From Comamonadaceae bacterium (GTDB lineage: Bacteria > Pseudomonadota > Gammaproteobacteria > Burkholderiales > Burkholderiaceae_C): a DNA stretch of 64,000 bases. Position numbers and translations under genes: made by a program. The stretch covers positions 43,276 through 107,275 of the forward strand of contig JAECRA010000005.1 in the NCBI GenBank assembly GCA_015999985.1. Reading direction: 5' to 3'. Shown here piece after piece: positions 26,274-33,836 of this stretch; the first letter of the stretch is position 1, and each line of letters starts with the position of its first letter. The notes below the pieces were generated by a model. It saw nothing but the letters and a program-made list of their open reading frames with translations, was not told where the DNA came from and ran no database searches.

Positions 26274-26375
26274 TGGAGGACCTCTTTGAAATTTTGGATG
26301 GCTGGGCCGGTAAAGCCAAAATTCAGTGAAACACAAAAATCGATACGCAGGTTCTCTGTTTCTCTGACGGGGCGG

Positions 26376-27287
26376 TTAAACGCGCTTCAGAGCCCACTCG
26401 CGGGTCCACTGAGAAAGAGCGGTAGTCAAAGTGCCATTGCACTGAGGTGGATTCAGCGCCAAATGCTCTGCGGCTTGCCTGAGCGCATGCAGAGGGTCAT
26501 CAAGATCCAGCGCTTGGGCTCCATTTTGTTTGCTGAGCTTTTCTCCATCGCTGGCAACTACGAGCGGTGTATGCATATAGGACGGGGTCTTCAGGCCAAG
26601 CGCTCGTTGCAGAAGAATCTGCCGTGGCGTGTTGTCCGCCAGATCCTGTCCGCGTACCACATGGGTAATGCACTGGTCTGCGTCATCCACTACCACCGCG
26701 AGCTGATAGGCCCATAAGCCATCCGCGCGCTTGAGGATGAAATCTCCCACAGCCGCCTCCACGTTCTGCTCCTGATCACCCAGACGCCTGTCGTGCCAGC
26801 GTACGAGGTGATCATGTCCTGATATGCCTGAGGCGAGGCCGCTATGCAATCTCCAAGCCTTTGCCGTCCGGCTTTGGTGAGCATCCGCGTGATGATGTGG
26901 AGGCCGGCAGGTACCAGGGTAGGGTAGCTCGTTGCCACGCGTGCGCACCACCCCGCGTGCTGCCTGAGCTTGTTCGATTTCCTTGCGTGAACAGGCGCAG
27001 GGGTAGGCCAGCTTACGCGCGCTAAGCTGATCCAGCGCTTGCTGATAAATTGCGCCACGTTTTGACTGGAAAGCGGGTGGCTCGTCTGGCTGCAGGCCGC
27101 ACGCGGCGAGCTGATTCAAGATGAGCTCTGCGGCACCTGGGCGGCAGCGGGGAGTATCGACGTCTTCGATGCGCACCAGCCAGCGCCCGCTGTGGGCGCG
27201 CGCATCAAGCCAGCTCGCCAGCGCAGCGACTAGTGAGCCCGCATGCAAAGGCCCCGTGGGAGAAGGGGCAAAGCGCCCAACATACAT
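26376..27287 (-). CDS. gluQRS: Glutamyl-Q tRNA(Asp) synthetase
   Basis: Truncated class I synthetase paralogue that attaches glutamate to the queuosine at position 34 of tRNA(Asp). The 303-residue length, lacking an anticodon-binding domain, distinguishes it from GltX. The start is [14 protein letters not shown] (HIGH equivalent PLHAG). Zinc-type cysteines are in [12 protein letters not shown] and a later GTCR. The KMSKS equivalent is KLSKQNGAQ. It is a single cytoplasmic enzyme. The neighbouring genes have no obvious link. Confidence 0.92.
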   Translation of the reverse strand: MYVGRFAPSPTGPLHAGSLVAALASWLDARAHSGRWLVRIEDVDTPRCRPGAAELILNQLAACGLQPDEPPAFQSKRGAIYQQALDQLSARKLAYPCACSRKEIEQAQAARGVVRTRGNELPYPGTCRPPHHHADAHQSRTAKAWRLHSGLASGISGHDHLVRWHDRRLGDQEQNVEAAVGDFILKRADGLWAYQLAVVVDDADQCITHVVRGQDLADNTPRQILLQRALGLKTPSYMHTPLVVASDGEKLSKQNGAQALDLDDPLHALRQAAEHLALNPPQCNGTLTTALSQWTREWALKRV

Positions 27288-27432
27288 GGGTGATACCGCT
27301 ATTCAAGGAAGGTAAAAAGCTGCGGCGCCTGGAGAGCTCGCTTGAGCAGCCAGGCATGCGGCTCATCACACGCGAACGGCTCAGGGAGCGCACAGGGCGC
27401 ACACGGCTTACCAGGCAATTGCGGCCCAAGCA

Positions 27433-28500
27433 CTATGGTTTCAGCGTGCGAAGTGCCAGTTCTAGTCCAGACACGAATGCATCTTCCATCCGAGCGCCCA
27501 GGCACCAATCACCAGCCAGACCCAAGCAAAGCTCCGGATCCCACATGAAACTGTGGCCGAGTGGCTGGGTCGTTTTGGCCTCATGCCAGAGTACCGCCTT
27601 TGACCATGTTGGGGCTGCACGGATACCCGTGACTTCAGCGAAGGCCTTCAATAGCTTGGCTATGGCGCGTGGCTCGTCATCGTTTTCATGTTCGCGCGAC
27701 CAAGCCGGGCTGGCTTGAACAGTCCAACGTTCAATGGGCTCTCGTCCGGGTTTTGACGATTCACGCGCAAGCCATGCCACGCGGTGATGGGTGCTGCGCG
27801 CGGCATTCCATTGAGGCCCCAGGGTTTGCAGCCCTGGTTGCGCCGCGTTTGGAAAAGCGATCATCAGCGTCCAGCACGGAGCCACTTCAACTGCTTCCAG
27901 ACCTTTGACCAAATGAGCGGTTTGTTTTACCCGGGAAAGCAGAGCGCGCGAATTGGAGGGGGGCAAAGCCATCAAGACAGTGTCGAATCCCCCAAACACC
28001 TGCTGACCACCATCCGAACTCTCCGTATGCAGCTGCCAGGCCGCGGCGTTGAGTACGTCGCGCTGCAGTTGCGTGACGCGGGTGTTGAGATGCAACTGAC
28101 CTGAAGTCTGAAGGGGAAGTGCCCAGCGCCTGGGCAGTTCTGTCATGGTGGGCGTCGTGACCCAATGCGCGTCACGGCCAGGTGGAGACGCTTCAACCAC
28201 TCGTCCTCCTGCATCCAGAACACGCACCGCATTGGCGCTCCAACGACGGGCAAGGCCAGGGATTGTGGCTTCGAGCGCCCTGGCAAAGCGATCATCGCGA
28301 ACGGTGAAATATTGTGCTCCCGCATCGAATCCCCCAAAAGGCGATTCATAGGTGGTCACTCGGCCGCCAGGGGCGTCCGAGGCCTCAAAGACAGTAACCT
28401 GCTGTCCGGCTTGCGCCAGCGTGCGTGCGCAGGCGAGGCCGGCGATGCCAGCGCCAACGATGGCGATACGGCGCGGTTCGGATGGGAAGCGAGTGGTCAC
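27433..28500 (-). CDS. Renalase-like FAD-dependent oxidoreductase
   Basis: Flavoprotein of 355 residues with an N-terminal FAD-binding GAGIAG (16-21) ending in VFEASDAPGGR. The renalase-family block is FGGFDAGAQYFTVRDDRF. A C-terminal FAD motif LCLAGDWCLGARMEDAFVSG closes the fold. It probably oxidises a small reduced nucleotide or amine. Bacterial renalase-like enzymes act on isomeric dihydronicotinamides, but that activity is only inferred. The gene lies 33 bases downstream of the LysR gene on the same strand, so the two may be co-transcribed. Confidence 0.8.
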   Translation of the reverse strand: MTTRFPSEPRRIAIVGAGIAGLACARTLAQAGQQVTVFEASDAPGGRVTTYESPFGGFDAGAQYFTVRDDRFARALEATIPGLARRWSANAVRVLDAGGRVVEASPPGRDAHWVTTPTMTELPRRWALPLQTSGQLHLNTRVTQLQRDVLNAAAWQLHTESSDGGQQVFGGFDTVLMALPPSNSRALLSRVKQTAHLVKGLEAVEVAPCWTLMIAFPNAAQPGLQTLGPQWNAARSTHHRVAWLARESSKPGREPIERWTVQASPAWSREHENDDEPRAIAKLLKAFAEVTGIRAAPTWSKAVLWHEAKTTQPLGHSFMWDPELCLGLAGDWCLGARMEDAFVSGLELALRTLKP

Positions 28501-28533
28501 GCAGTCTCTTTCGTTTATGTAATAGACAACACT

Positions 28534-29469
28534 CTACACGCCGCGGTGCTGTTCCAGCAATGCGCGTCTCGTAATCGGCCTCTCGAGTTGCTCCAACCAC
28601 CACGCCAGAGCCTTACCCGGCGACCCGCTGGCTCGCCAGGCGTAGGAAAGGCTTATCTCGCGCGTGCTTCGGTCAACCTGACGGGCAACGAGACGCCCGG
28701 TTTGAAGGTAAGGCCGAGCCATGGGTTCGGCGAGGAAACCTGCGCCCAGACCTCTTAGCTGGGCGTCGAGCTTGGAGGCGATGCTGCCCACGACAAAACT
28801 GTCTTGTCCTTCAAGCAAGCCAAAGGACTGTGTGGTGCCGCTTTGCGTCGAGTCAGAAACGACGATCGCGCGGTGTTTTTGCAGCTCTGCGTCGCTGAGA
28901 GGTTCGGGCAGCGCCGCCAGCGGATGGTGAGGTGCCACCGCGTACACAAAGCGAACGACTCCCAACGGTTTGGCTTTCAAATCGGCTGCGTTGGAAGGTC
29001 CCAGGATCGCTCCCAGTGCCAGATCGGCACGGCCAGATGCGAGTGCATCCACGGTGCCGCTAAGAATTTCATCACGAATGCGAAGGCGTGTGGGCGGATT
29101 CAGATCAAGGAAATCACACACCAGTTCCATGAGGGCAGGGTGGGCGATCAGGCCATCCACAGCAATGGTCAATTGTGGCTCCCAGCCCGTTGCCACTCGC
29201 TTGACGCGATTGACCACAGCGTCCACTTCGCCGCGCAAGCGTTCGCCCTGGCGGAGCAGCTCGGTTCCCGCCGCAGTCGGAATGGCCTGCCTGGAGGAGC
29301 GGTCAAACAACAACACATCCAAGGCGTCTTCGATCTGGCGCACTCGGTAGGTGAGGGCGCTGGGCACTACGCCCAGCGCGCGAGCGGCGCCTGCAAAACT
29401 GCCTGCCTGGGCAATGGCTTGCAGGATTCGGAACGCATCCGGCGTCAGGACATCACTCGGGTTTTGCAT
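28534..29469 (-). CDS. LysR-family transcriptional regulator
   Basis: 311-residue LysR protein. An N-terminal winged helix-turn-helix (about 10-68, with AGSFAGAARALGVVPSALTY) leads to a periplasmic-binding-protein-like effector domain. It is transcribed away from the pirin gene, with a clean inverted repeat in the shared promoter region, the classic LysR arrangement. Pirin and DoxX are therefore the likely targets. The effector is unknown. Confidence 0.9.
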   Translation of the reverse strand: MQNPSDVLTPDAFRILQAIAQAGSFAGAARALGVVPSALTYRVRQIEDALDVLLFDRSSRQAIPTAAGTELLRQGERLRGEVDAVVNRVKRVATGWEPQLTIAVDGLIAHPALMELVCDFLDLNPPTRLRIRDEILSGTVDALASGRADLALGAILGPSNAADLKAKPLGVVRFVYAVAPHHPLAALPEPLSDAELQKHRAIVVSDSTQSGTTQSFGLLEGQDSFVVGSIASKLDAQLRGLGAGFLAEPMARPYLQTGRLVARQVDRSTREISLSYAWRASGSPGKALAWWLEQLERPITRRALLEQHRGV

Positions 29470-29484
29470 GGACGATCAAATTTG

Positions 29485-29501
29485 ATTCAAATATTTTGAA
29501 T
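29485..29501. promoter_or_regulatory. Inverted repeat in LysR/pirin intergenic region
   Basis: ATTCAAA-TAT-TTTGAAT is a perfect 7-3-7 inverted repeat, 16 bases from the LysR start and about 125 from the pirin start. An overlapping 12-bp palindrome ATCAAATTTGAT sits at 29475-29486. The position fits LysR autoregulation plus divergent activation. Confidence 0.6.
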
Positions 29502-29627
29502 GATGCCATCAATGCCATGCGGCTTCAAGTGCTCTTGAAATCAATAAAGTTACTTCTATTCCAACAGGGTTGCGGAAATGGCAAAGGTGCTTAATTTCCG
29601 TTTCCCCCCTTCACAAAGGAGTCCAAA

Positions 29628-30326
29628 GTGCTTACTGTTCGCAAATCACTGGATCGGGGCTACGCAGACCACGGCTGGCTGAAGTCGTTTCATAGCTTTT
29701 CGTTCGCAGGCTATTACGACCCGCAGCACATGGGCTGGGGCAATCTGCGTGTGATCAATGAAGACCGTGTGGCGCCAGGGCGAGGCTTTGGCACCCACGG
29801 CCATAGAGATATGGAGATCATCAGTTATGTGTTGGAAGGCAACCTGGCCCACAAGGACAGCATGGGCAACATCAAAGGCATCCCCCCTGGAGATGTGCAA
29901 AGAATGAGCGCAGGTACCGGGGTCACTCATAGTGAGTTCAACCATGCAGAAGGGCAGACAACCCATTTTCTGCAGATCTGGATTGAGCCCAACGTGACCG
30001 GTGTGCCGCCCAGCTACGAGCAGATTACGCTGCCTAAAGGCAGTACGCGCGGTCAGCTCAAGCAGGTCGCCGCCGAGCGACCCGTTGAGGGTGCTGTGAC
30101 GATCCATGCCGATGCAGCCATGTATGCCGGTTTGTTCGATGGTGCTGAAAGCGCCAGCTTCGACATGGATCCAACCAGGAAGGCCTATGTGCATCTTGTT
30201 CGCGGCACCTTGAATGTCAACGGCACGCCCCTGGCTGCTGGCGATGCCGCCATGATTGAGGGCGAATCGCGTATCACGCTCGAATCAGGCCATGATGCCG
30301 AAGTCTTGTTGTTCGATTTGGTGTGA
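29628..30326 (+). CDS. Pirin-family bicupin protein
   Basis: 232 residues, GTG start preceded by a strong AAAGGAG. The N-terminal pirin cupin has FAGYYDPQHMGWGNLRVINE, the metal-binding FGTHGHRDMEIISYVLEG (HxH and E) and RMSAGTGVTHSEFNH. The shorter second cupin is degenerate. Bacterial pirins of this type act as quercetinase-like or redox-linked regulatory proteins, but activity cannot be told from sequence. A DoxX gene follows after a strong hairpin. The LysR regulator is divergent upstream. Confidence 0.9.
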   Translation: MLTVRKSLDRGYADHGWLKSFHSFSFAGYYDPQHMGWGNLRVINEDRVAPGRGFGTHGHRDMEIISYVLEGNLAHKDSMGNIKGIPPGDVQRMSAGTGVTHSEFNHAEGQTTHFLQIWIEPNVTGVPPSYEQITLPKGSTRGQLKQVAAERPVEGAVTIHADAAMYAGLFDGAESASFDMDPTRKAYVHLVRGTLNVNGTPLAAGDAAMIEGESRITLESGHDAEVLLFDLV

Positions 30327-30330
30327 ATGA

Positions 30331-30365
30331 TCAGGGCCTGCGGCAGCATACGCCGCGGGCCCTGA
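30331..30365. terminator. Strong hairpin between pirin and doxX genes
   Basis: TCAGGGCC-t-GCGGC, a 7-base loop, then GCCGC-g-GGCCCTGA: a 13-bp stem with one internal mismatch, starting five bases after the pirin stop. There is no U-run, so it may attenuate or stabilise the 5' mRNA rather than terminate fully. Confidence 0.6.
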
Positions 30366-30426
30366 CTTCGCTTGGTGAATGCATTTTTCAGATTTTTTTC
30401 TCAACCACTTCCAAAGGAAGCTTTTC

Positions 30427-30834
30427 ATGAACGCACTGCAAAATCCCCTGGCCCTGATCGGACGCATCCTGATCGCTTGGTTGTTTATTCCGGCTGGCTG
30501 GGGAAAGCTCGGCGCAGGGTTTGCGGGCACCGCAGGCTATATTGCTTCAAAAGGTCTACCCATGCCGGAAGCGGGTGCGGCTTTGGCCATCGTGGTGGAG
30601 CTGGGAGCCGGTCTGATGATTCTTCTGGGATTCAAGACGCGCTGGGCGGCACTGGCGTTGGCCCTGTTTACCTTGGCATCTGCGGTTTTTTTCCACAATT
30701 ACTGGGCGGTCCCGGAAGCTCAGCAGATGATGCAAACGCTCATGTTCAATAAGAACATCGCCATCACCGGAGGCCTGCTGATTCTGGCCGCATTCGGTGC
30801 CGGTGCATTCAGCCTGGATGGACGCAAACGCTGA
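30427..30834 (+). CDS. DoxX-family membrane protein
   Basis: 135-residue integral membrane protein from the ATG at 30427 (AAAGGAAG upstream). Four hydrophobic helices are visible (about 10-28, 45-65, 72-90, 108-128). The DoxX motif RILIAWLFIPAGWGKLGAGF occupies helix 1, and FHNYWAV lies between helices 3 and 4. DoxX proteins are linked to quinone/redox stress systems but have no firm activity. It is probably co-regulated with pirin, as this pair occurs together in many Proteobacteria. Confidence 0.87.
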   Translation: MNALQNPLALIGRILIAWLFIPAGWGKLGAGFAGTAGYIASKGLPMPEAGAALAIVVELGAGLMILLGFKTRWAALALALFTLASAVFFHNYWAVPEAQQMMQTLMFNKNIAITGGLLILAAFGAGAFSLDGRKR

Positions 30835-30930
30835 TTATTGGCGGCCCCACCCGCTAAACGTCCAGTACCGCAAAGTGGCGCAGCCACGAGGCTCGTTTTC
30901 GGGATGAGTGGTACTGAAGGTGGGCAGGGC

Positions 30931-30958
30931 GAAAAAAAACCGCGCGTCTGCGCGGTTT
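30931..30958 (-). terminator. Rho-independent terminator for the roadblock cluster
   Basis: AAACCGCGC-GTCT-GCGCGGTTT is a perfect 9-bp stem with a 4-base loop, flanked by a run of eight A on the plus strand, which is a U-run for minus-strand transcripts. It starts about 20 bases past the stop of the last roadblock gene. It could also stop transcripts from doxX. Confidence 0.85.
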
Positions 30959-30976
30959 CCTATTTCTGAATTTGGC

Positions 30977-31336
30977 TTAGAAAGCCATTTCCTTATCGAC
31001 GTCCGATACCTTCCGGCGAGCCATGGCCAGATTGGAGCGCTGCTTGTCCAGCACGAAGTAGATGAACACGCCTTCCTTGCGCGCTGAGGGGCGGAGGATG
31101 TGGTAGTGCTTACCCAGCGTAATCAAGATGTCTTCGATCACATCGTTCAGACCGAGCGCGCGCATGGTCTTCATTTTTGAGCGGATCACTTCTGTGTTGC
31201 CTGCAGCAGCCACTTCCAGGTCGACGCCGGAGCCAATGGACCCCAGCATCATGCCGCTGGACGAGTCAACGACGGCAGCGCACAACGCGCCATCCACTGT
31301 CATCAGGTCTTCGAGCGTTTGTTTGATCGTTGCCAT
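30977..31336 (-). CDS. Roadblock/LC7-domain protein (third in cluster)
   Basis: 119-residue single-domain protein, cytoplasmic. The pattern fits the roadblock/LC7 fold: helix (IKQTLEDLMTVDG), strands ALCAAVVDSSSGMMLGSIG, long helix (VDLEVAAAGNTEVIRSKMKT), strands IEDILITLGKHYHILRP and VFIYFVLDKQRSNLAMAR. Roadblock proteins act as partners of small GTPases, such as MglB for MglA. A strong ribosome site (GGAGACGAGG) precedes it. It is last in a five-gene minus-strand cluster with a GTPase and ends at a clear terminator. Confidence 0.72.
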   Translation of the reverse strand: MATIKQTLEDLMTVDGALCAAVVDSSSGMMLGSIGSGVDLEVAAAGNTEVIRSKMKTMRALGLNDVIEDILITLGKHYHILRPSARKEGVFIYFVLDKQRSNLAMARRKVSDVDKEMAF

Positions 31337-31430
31337 TTTTCCTCGTCTCCTTTGAGATCAAATTTGCGTGAATTGAGGGGGAAGTGCCACGCAGAAAACA
31401 CTTTTGCTTCAGGTTGTAACACGAAAATTA

Positions 31431-31796
31431 TCATAATGCGTCCACGATTGCAGCTAATTCCTTCGCTTTGAGCTGCACCTGGGTCCAGTCGGTCCCTGAT
31501 TTGTCGCGCGTAAGCGTCACCAACAGAACGCCTGCCCCACAAGGGAGCAGAGTAATGCGTCCGTATGCGTGCATCATCACTGAGGCGCGCAGGTCTCCCA
31601 AGTCTTGAAACTGGCTCGACAAGCGCTGGTAGAGCCGCCAGTAGTCGCTGGCGGCTTCCGCAAAGGTCTGGACGCCTTCGATATGCCCCGCATGGTGCCA
31701 GACCATGCCGGCTTCTATCTCGACCAGCGCGCAACCTTCCACGCCTGGCATTTCCACCATCGCTTCCAGAGCTGTGCGCAGGGTTTGCCCGCTCAT
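31431..31796 (-). CDS. Roadblock-like small protein (second in cluster)
   Basis: 121-residue protein, cytoplasmic. The order of helix, GCALVEIEAGMVWHHAG hairpin, long helix (TFAEAASDYWRLYQRLSSQF), then ASVMMHAYGRITLLPCGAGVLLVTLTRD resembles a divergent roadblock/LC7 domain. Overall identity to its neighbours is low. It overlaps the preceding gene by four bases, so translation is coupled. A 94-base gap with its own possible promoter separates it from the next roadblock gene. Confidence 0.62.
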   Translation of the reverse strand: MSGQTLRTALEAMVEMPGVEGCALVEIEAGMVWHHAGHIEGVQTFAEAASDYWRLYQRLSSQFQDLGDLRASVMMHAYGRITLLPCGAGVLLVTLTRDKSGTDWTQVQLKAKELAAIVDAL

Positions 31797-32185
31797 GTGT
31801 CAGCCAGCGTCCTGGCAAATTGAGCAGCGCGGTAGGCCACTTGGGCCAAAATGGCGTTGCTATTGGCGATCACATTCACAATCAACTCCGAATCGTGTCG
31901 ATACACCCCATGGACCATGGCAAACCCCGACTCTGTATTGATGGTCACGCTTTTGCTGCGGCCAAGATTGGCCTCCTGAGAAACGACCGAGCCGATGGCG
32001 GAGATGGAACTGGCCATGGCGGCGACCCGTGCGGGGTCACCTTCCTTCATCGCAGAGGCAATGTCGAATCCATCAATACTGGCCACTACCACGGCAGTGA
32101 CACCATCGACCTCGTTCAGAAAAAGCTCAACCTCGCGGCGGGCGATTTCCATCACTTCGGGCGCTAAAGTCAAATTCATGGACAT
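31793..32185 (-). CDS. Roadblock/LC7-domain protein (first in cluster)
   Basis: 130 residues from the ATG at 32185, placed seven bases after GGAG. An ATG six bases later is equally possible. Roadblock/LC7 signature: helix REVELFLNEVDGVTAVVVAS, GFDIAS, helix RVAAMASSISAIGSVVSQEA, then KSVTINTESGFAMVHGVY and LIVNVIANSNAILAQVAYRA. It is the best-conserved of the three, and its start lies one base after the GTPase stop, strongly suggesting a GTPase-roadblock complex like MglA-MglB. Confidence 0.82.
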   Translation of the reverse strand: MSMNLTLAPEVMEIARREVELFLNEVDGVTAVVVASIDGFDIASAMKEGDPARVAAMASSISAIGSVVSQEANLGRSKSVTINTESGFAMVHGVYRHDSELIVNVIANSNAILAQVAYRAAQFARTLADT

Positions 32186-32186
32186 T

Positions 32187-32723
32187 TCACTCTCCAAGCA
32201 TACCGGCTTCAAGTTGAGCCAGCAAAGTATCGATCAGCATCAGAACGTCCTGCCGATTGCGAACATCGACTTCAAGTACTGGAAGAATCCGGTTATGCCG
32301 GGTCAACTCATCAATGTAGTCGTCCATGGACGGGGTGGGGTGCTCCTCTAGCCTGCCGATACCGATGGTGCACGGCATGATGTCCAGGTCATCGGCGAAA
32401 GCTTCCAGATAGATGCGCAGATCGGCTAACGGATCGGGGCGCGAATTATCAGCCAGGATGATCATACCTATGGCGTTCTTTGCCAGGATCTTCCAGAGGA
32501 AATCGAAACGCTCTTGTCCCGGTGTACCGAACATCCGGACACGGTCTCCGTTGTCGAGCGAGAATTGGCCGAAATCCAAACCGACCGTCGTGTGTGTCTT
32601 GGCATTCGACAAGTCATTATTGAAGACGTCGGTCACTATCGGCGGTTCGTCGCTAACGGCTCCTATCGCTGTGGTCTTGCCGGCACCCATGGAGCCGGTG
32701 AAAAGAATCTTGTATTCGCGCAC
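32187..32723 (-). CDS. Small Ras-like GTPase of the MglA/Arf-like bacterial group
   Basis: 178-residue single-domain P-loop protein, cytoplasmic. G1 is FTGSMGAGKTT (residues 8-18). The switch I region is TTVGLDFGQF. Switch II is MFGTPGQERF, where the usual Asp of DxxG is Gly66. The G4 position reads IGIGRLEEH and lacks the (N/T)KxD guanine-specificity motif, so base specificity is not assured. Close relatives are listed as ATP/GTP-binding protein. The adjacent roadblock genes suggest a polarity, motility or surface-related switch, but no effector is encoded here. Confidence 0.82.
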   Translation of the reverse strand: MREYKILFTGSMGAGKTTAIGAVSDEPPIVTDVFNNDLSNAKTHTTVGLDFGQFSLDNGDRVRMFGTPGQERFDFLWKILAKNAIGMIILADNSRPDPLADLRIYLEAFADDLDIMPCTIGIGRLEEHPTPSMDDYIDELTRHNRILPVLEVDVRNRQDVLMLIDTLLAQLEAGMLGE

Positions 32724-32868
32724 TCAGGCCTCTTGGAACTGTTCACAAACTATCCGGGGTCGCTTCGGGTACCTATGGGGCGAGTTCAAAGAGTTTTCAC
32801 ACCCCGTGAGTTTCGCGCTTAGTGATGCGCTCGCGCTTTGACGTCGCCCAAGGTTGCAGGAAATCTTG

Positions 32869-33543
32869 CTACAGCCCAAGCCGGCGGCGAATGCTCGATA
32901 TGACAGACCGTGAAAACCTTGGCCTGGAAGCATGCTGCTTTTGGGCTTCAGAAGCTTCCCGCGCCTCTGTCACGGGCTGCTCAATCATATCTACGAGATG
33001 GGCTGCACGCAGTACTTGAACGAAGGTTTCGCACACGCTGACGGGTTGCTGGCACACGATGGAAAGCTCGCCAAGGTTGAGCGCACGCCGGGACAGTATC
33101 GTCGCCATCCGGATACGCGTGGCGTCACCGCGAAGCAAGATGGCGGCGGGCCACCTGCGCAGCTTGAAGCGGACTTGGCTGGAAATGGCCCCCGGTGCAG
33201 CGCTAACTGGAATTGCAGGATTAGCGATTCGGGTATCGCGCAGCTTCTTTTCCGTGGCGGTGAGCCAGTTTTGCAATTGGTCCGCACGAATGGGGCGTTC
33301 GAGCGTGTTCGGCCCTGTGCCTGAGTTCATGCGTTTCAGGAAAAGAACCGCTTTGGCCATGCGGCTGACGTCCCTGTTCTCTGCATCAGGCGATGTCCCG
33401 TCAACCAGCAGAGCGTCGTAAGGCGGCGCGGTGACGAACTTCCACTGGAACGTGTTGCCGTGGGAAAACAAGCGGAAAAGCGTCTTGACCAGTGCGACCT
33501 CGGCCGGAGGAAGGTTGTAGGCGCCGAGTTTTAAGATCGTCAT
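32869..33543 (-). CDS. Uncharacterised first gene of the roadblock/GTPase cluster
   Basis: 224 residues from the ATG at 33543. No known family recognised. The N-terminal part (about 8-55) alternates helix and strand (VALVKTLFRLFSHG, FQWKF, YDALLVDG) and may be a degenerate receiver-like domain. The C-terminal part (about 120-190) has RRWPAAILLRGDATRIRMAT and LSRRALNLGELSIVCQQPVS, which looks like a winged-helix segment. A basic tail ends the protein. It lies 145 bases upstream of the GTPase on the same strand and is probably the regulator or adaptor of the cluster. Confidence 0.6.
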   Translation of the reverse strand: MTILKLGAYNLPPAEVALVKTLFRLFSHGNTFQWKFVTAPPYDALLVDGTSPDAENRDVSRMAKAVLFLKRMNSGTGPNTLERPIRADQLQNWLTATEKKLRDTRIANPAIPVSAAPGAISSQVRFKLRRWPAAILLRGDATRIRMATILSRRALNLGELSIVCQQPVSVCETFVQVLRAAHLVDMIEQPVTEAREASEAQKQHASRPRFSRSVISSIRRRLGL

Positions 33544-33836
33544 GATTTTTATGCTACTTTCAAGCTTCTGCAATTGACTTCGATGCGGTGCGACACACAG
33601 GTCGTCGGCCGTCAATAGGTCCCCGTGAAACGCCTATAGGTGTGGTTTCGCGCTTCAGTGGGACGGAGTATATTTTTCTGAACCGAAATGGTGAGAGGTC
33701 GATTGGAGTCCGTGAGAAGTAATACACACCCGACCCCGTAAAAACCCGAATGCGTGTGTGTTTTTGCAACACGCGCATGAGTGCTTTACAGGTATCCCCG
33801 CACTCCCGCCCTCACTTTGACGCCCTGATTTTTGAA

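Noticed and set aside
25605..26717. 370-residue plus-strand open frame
   Set aside because: Runs antisense to the DUF421 and gluQRS genes, which have clear family motifs.
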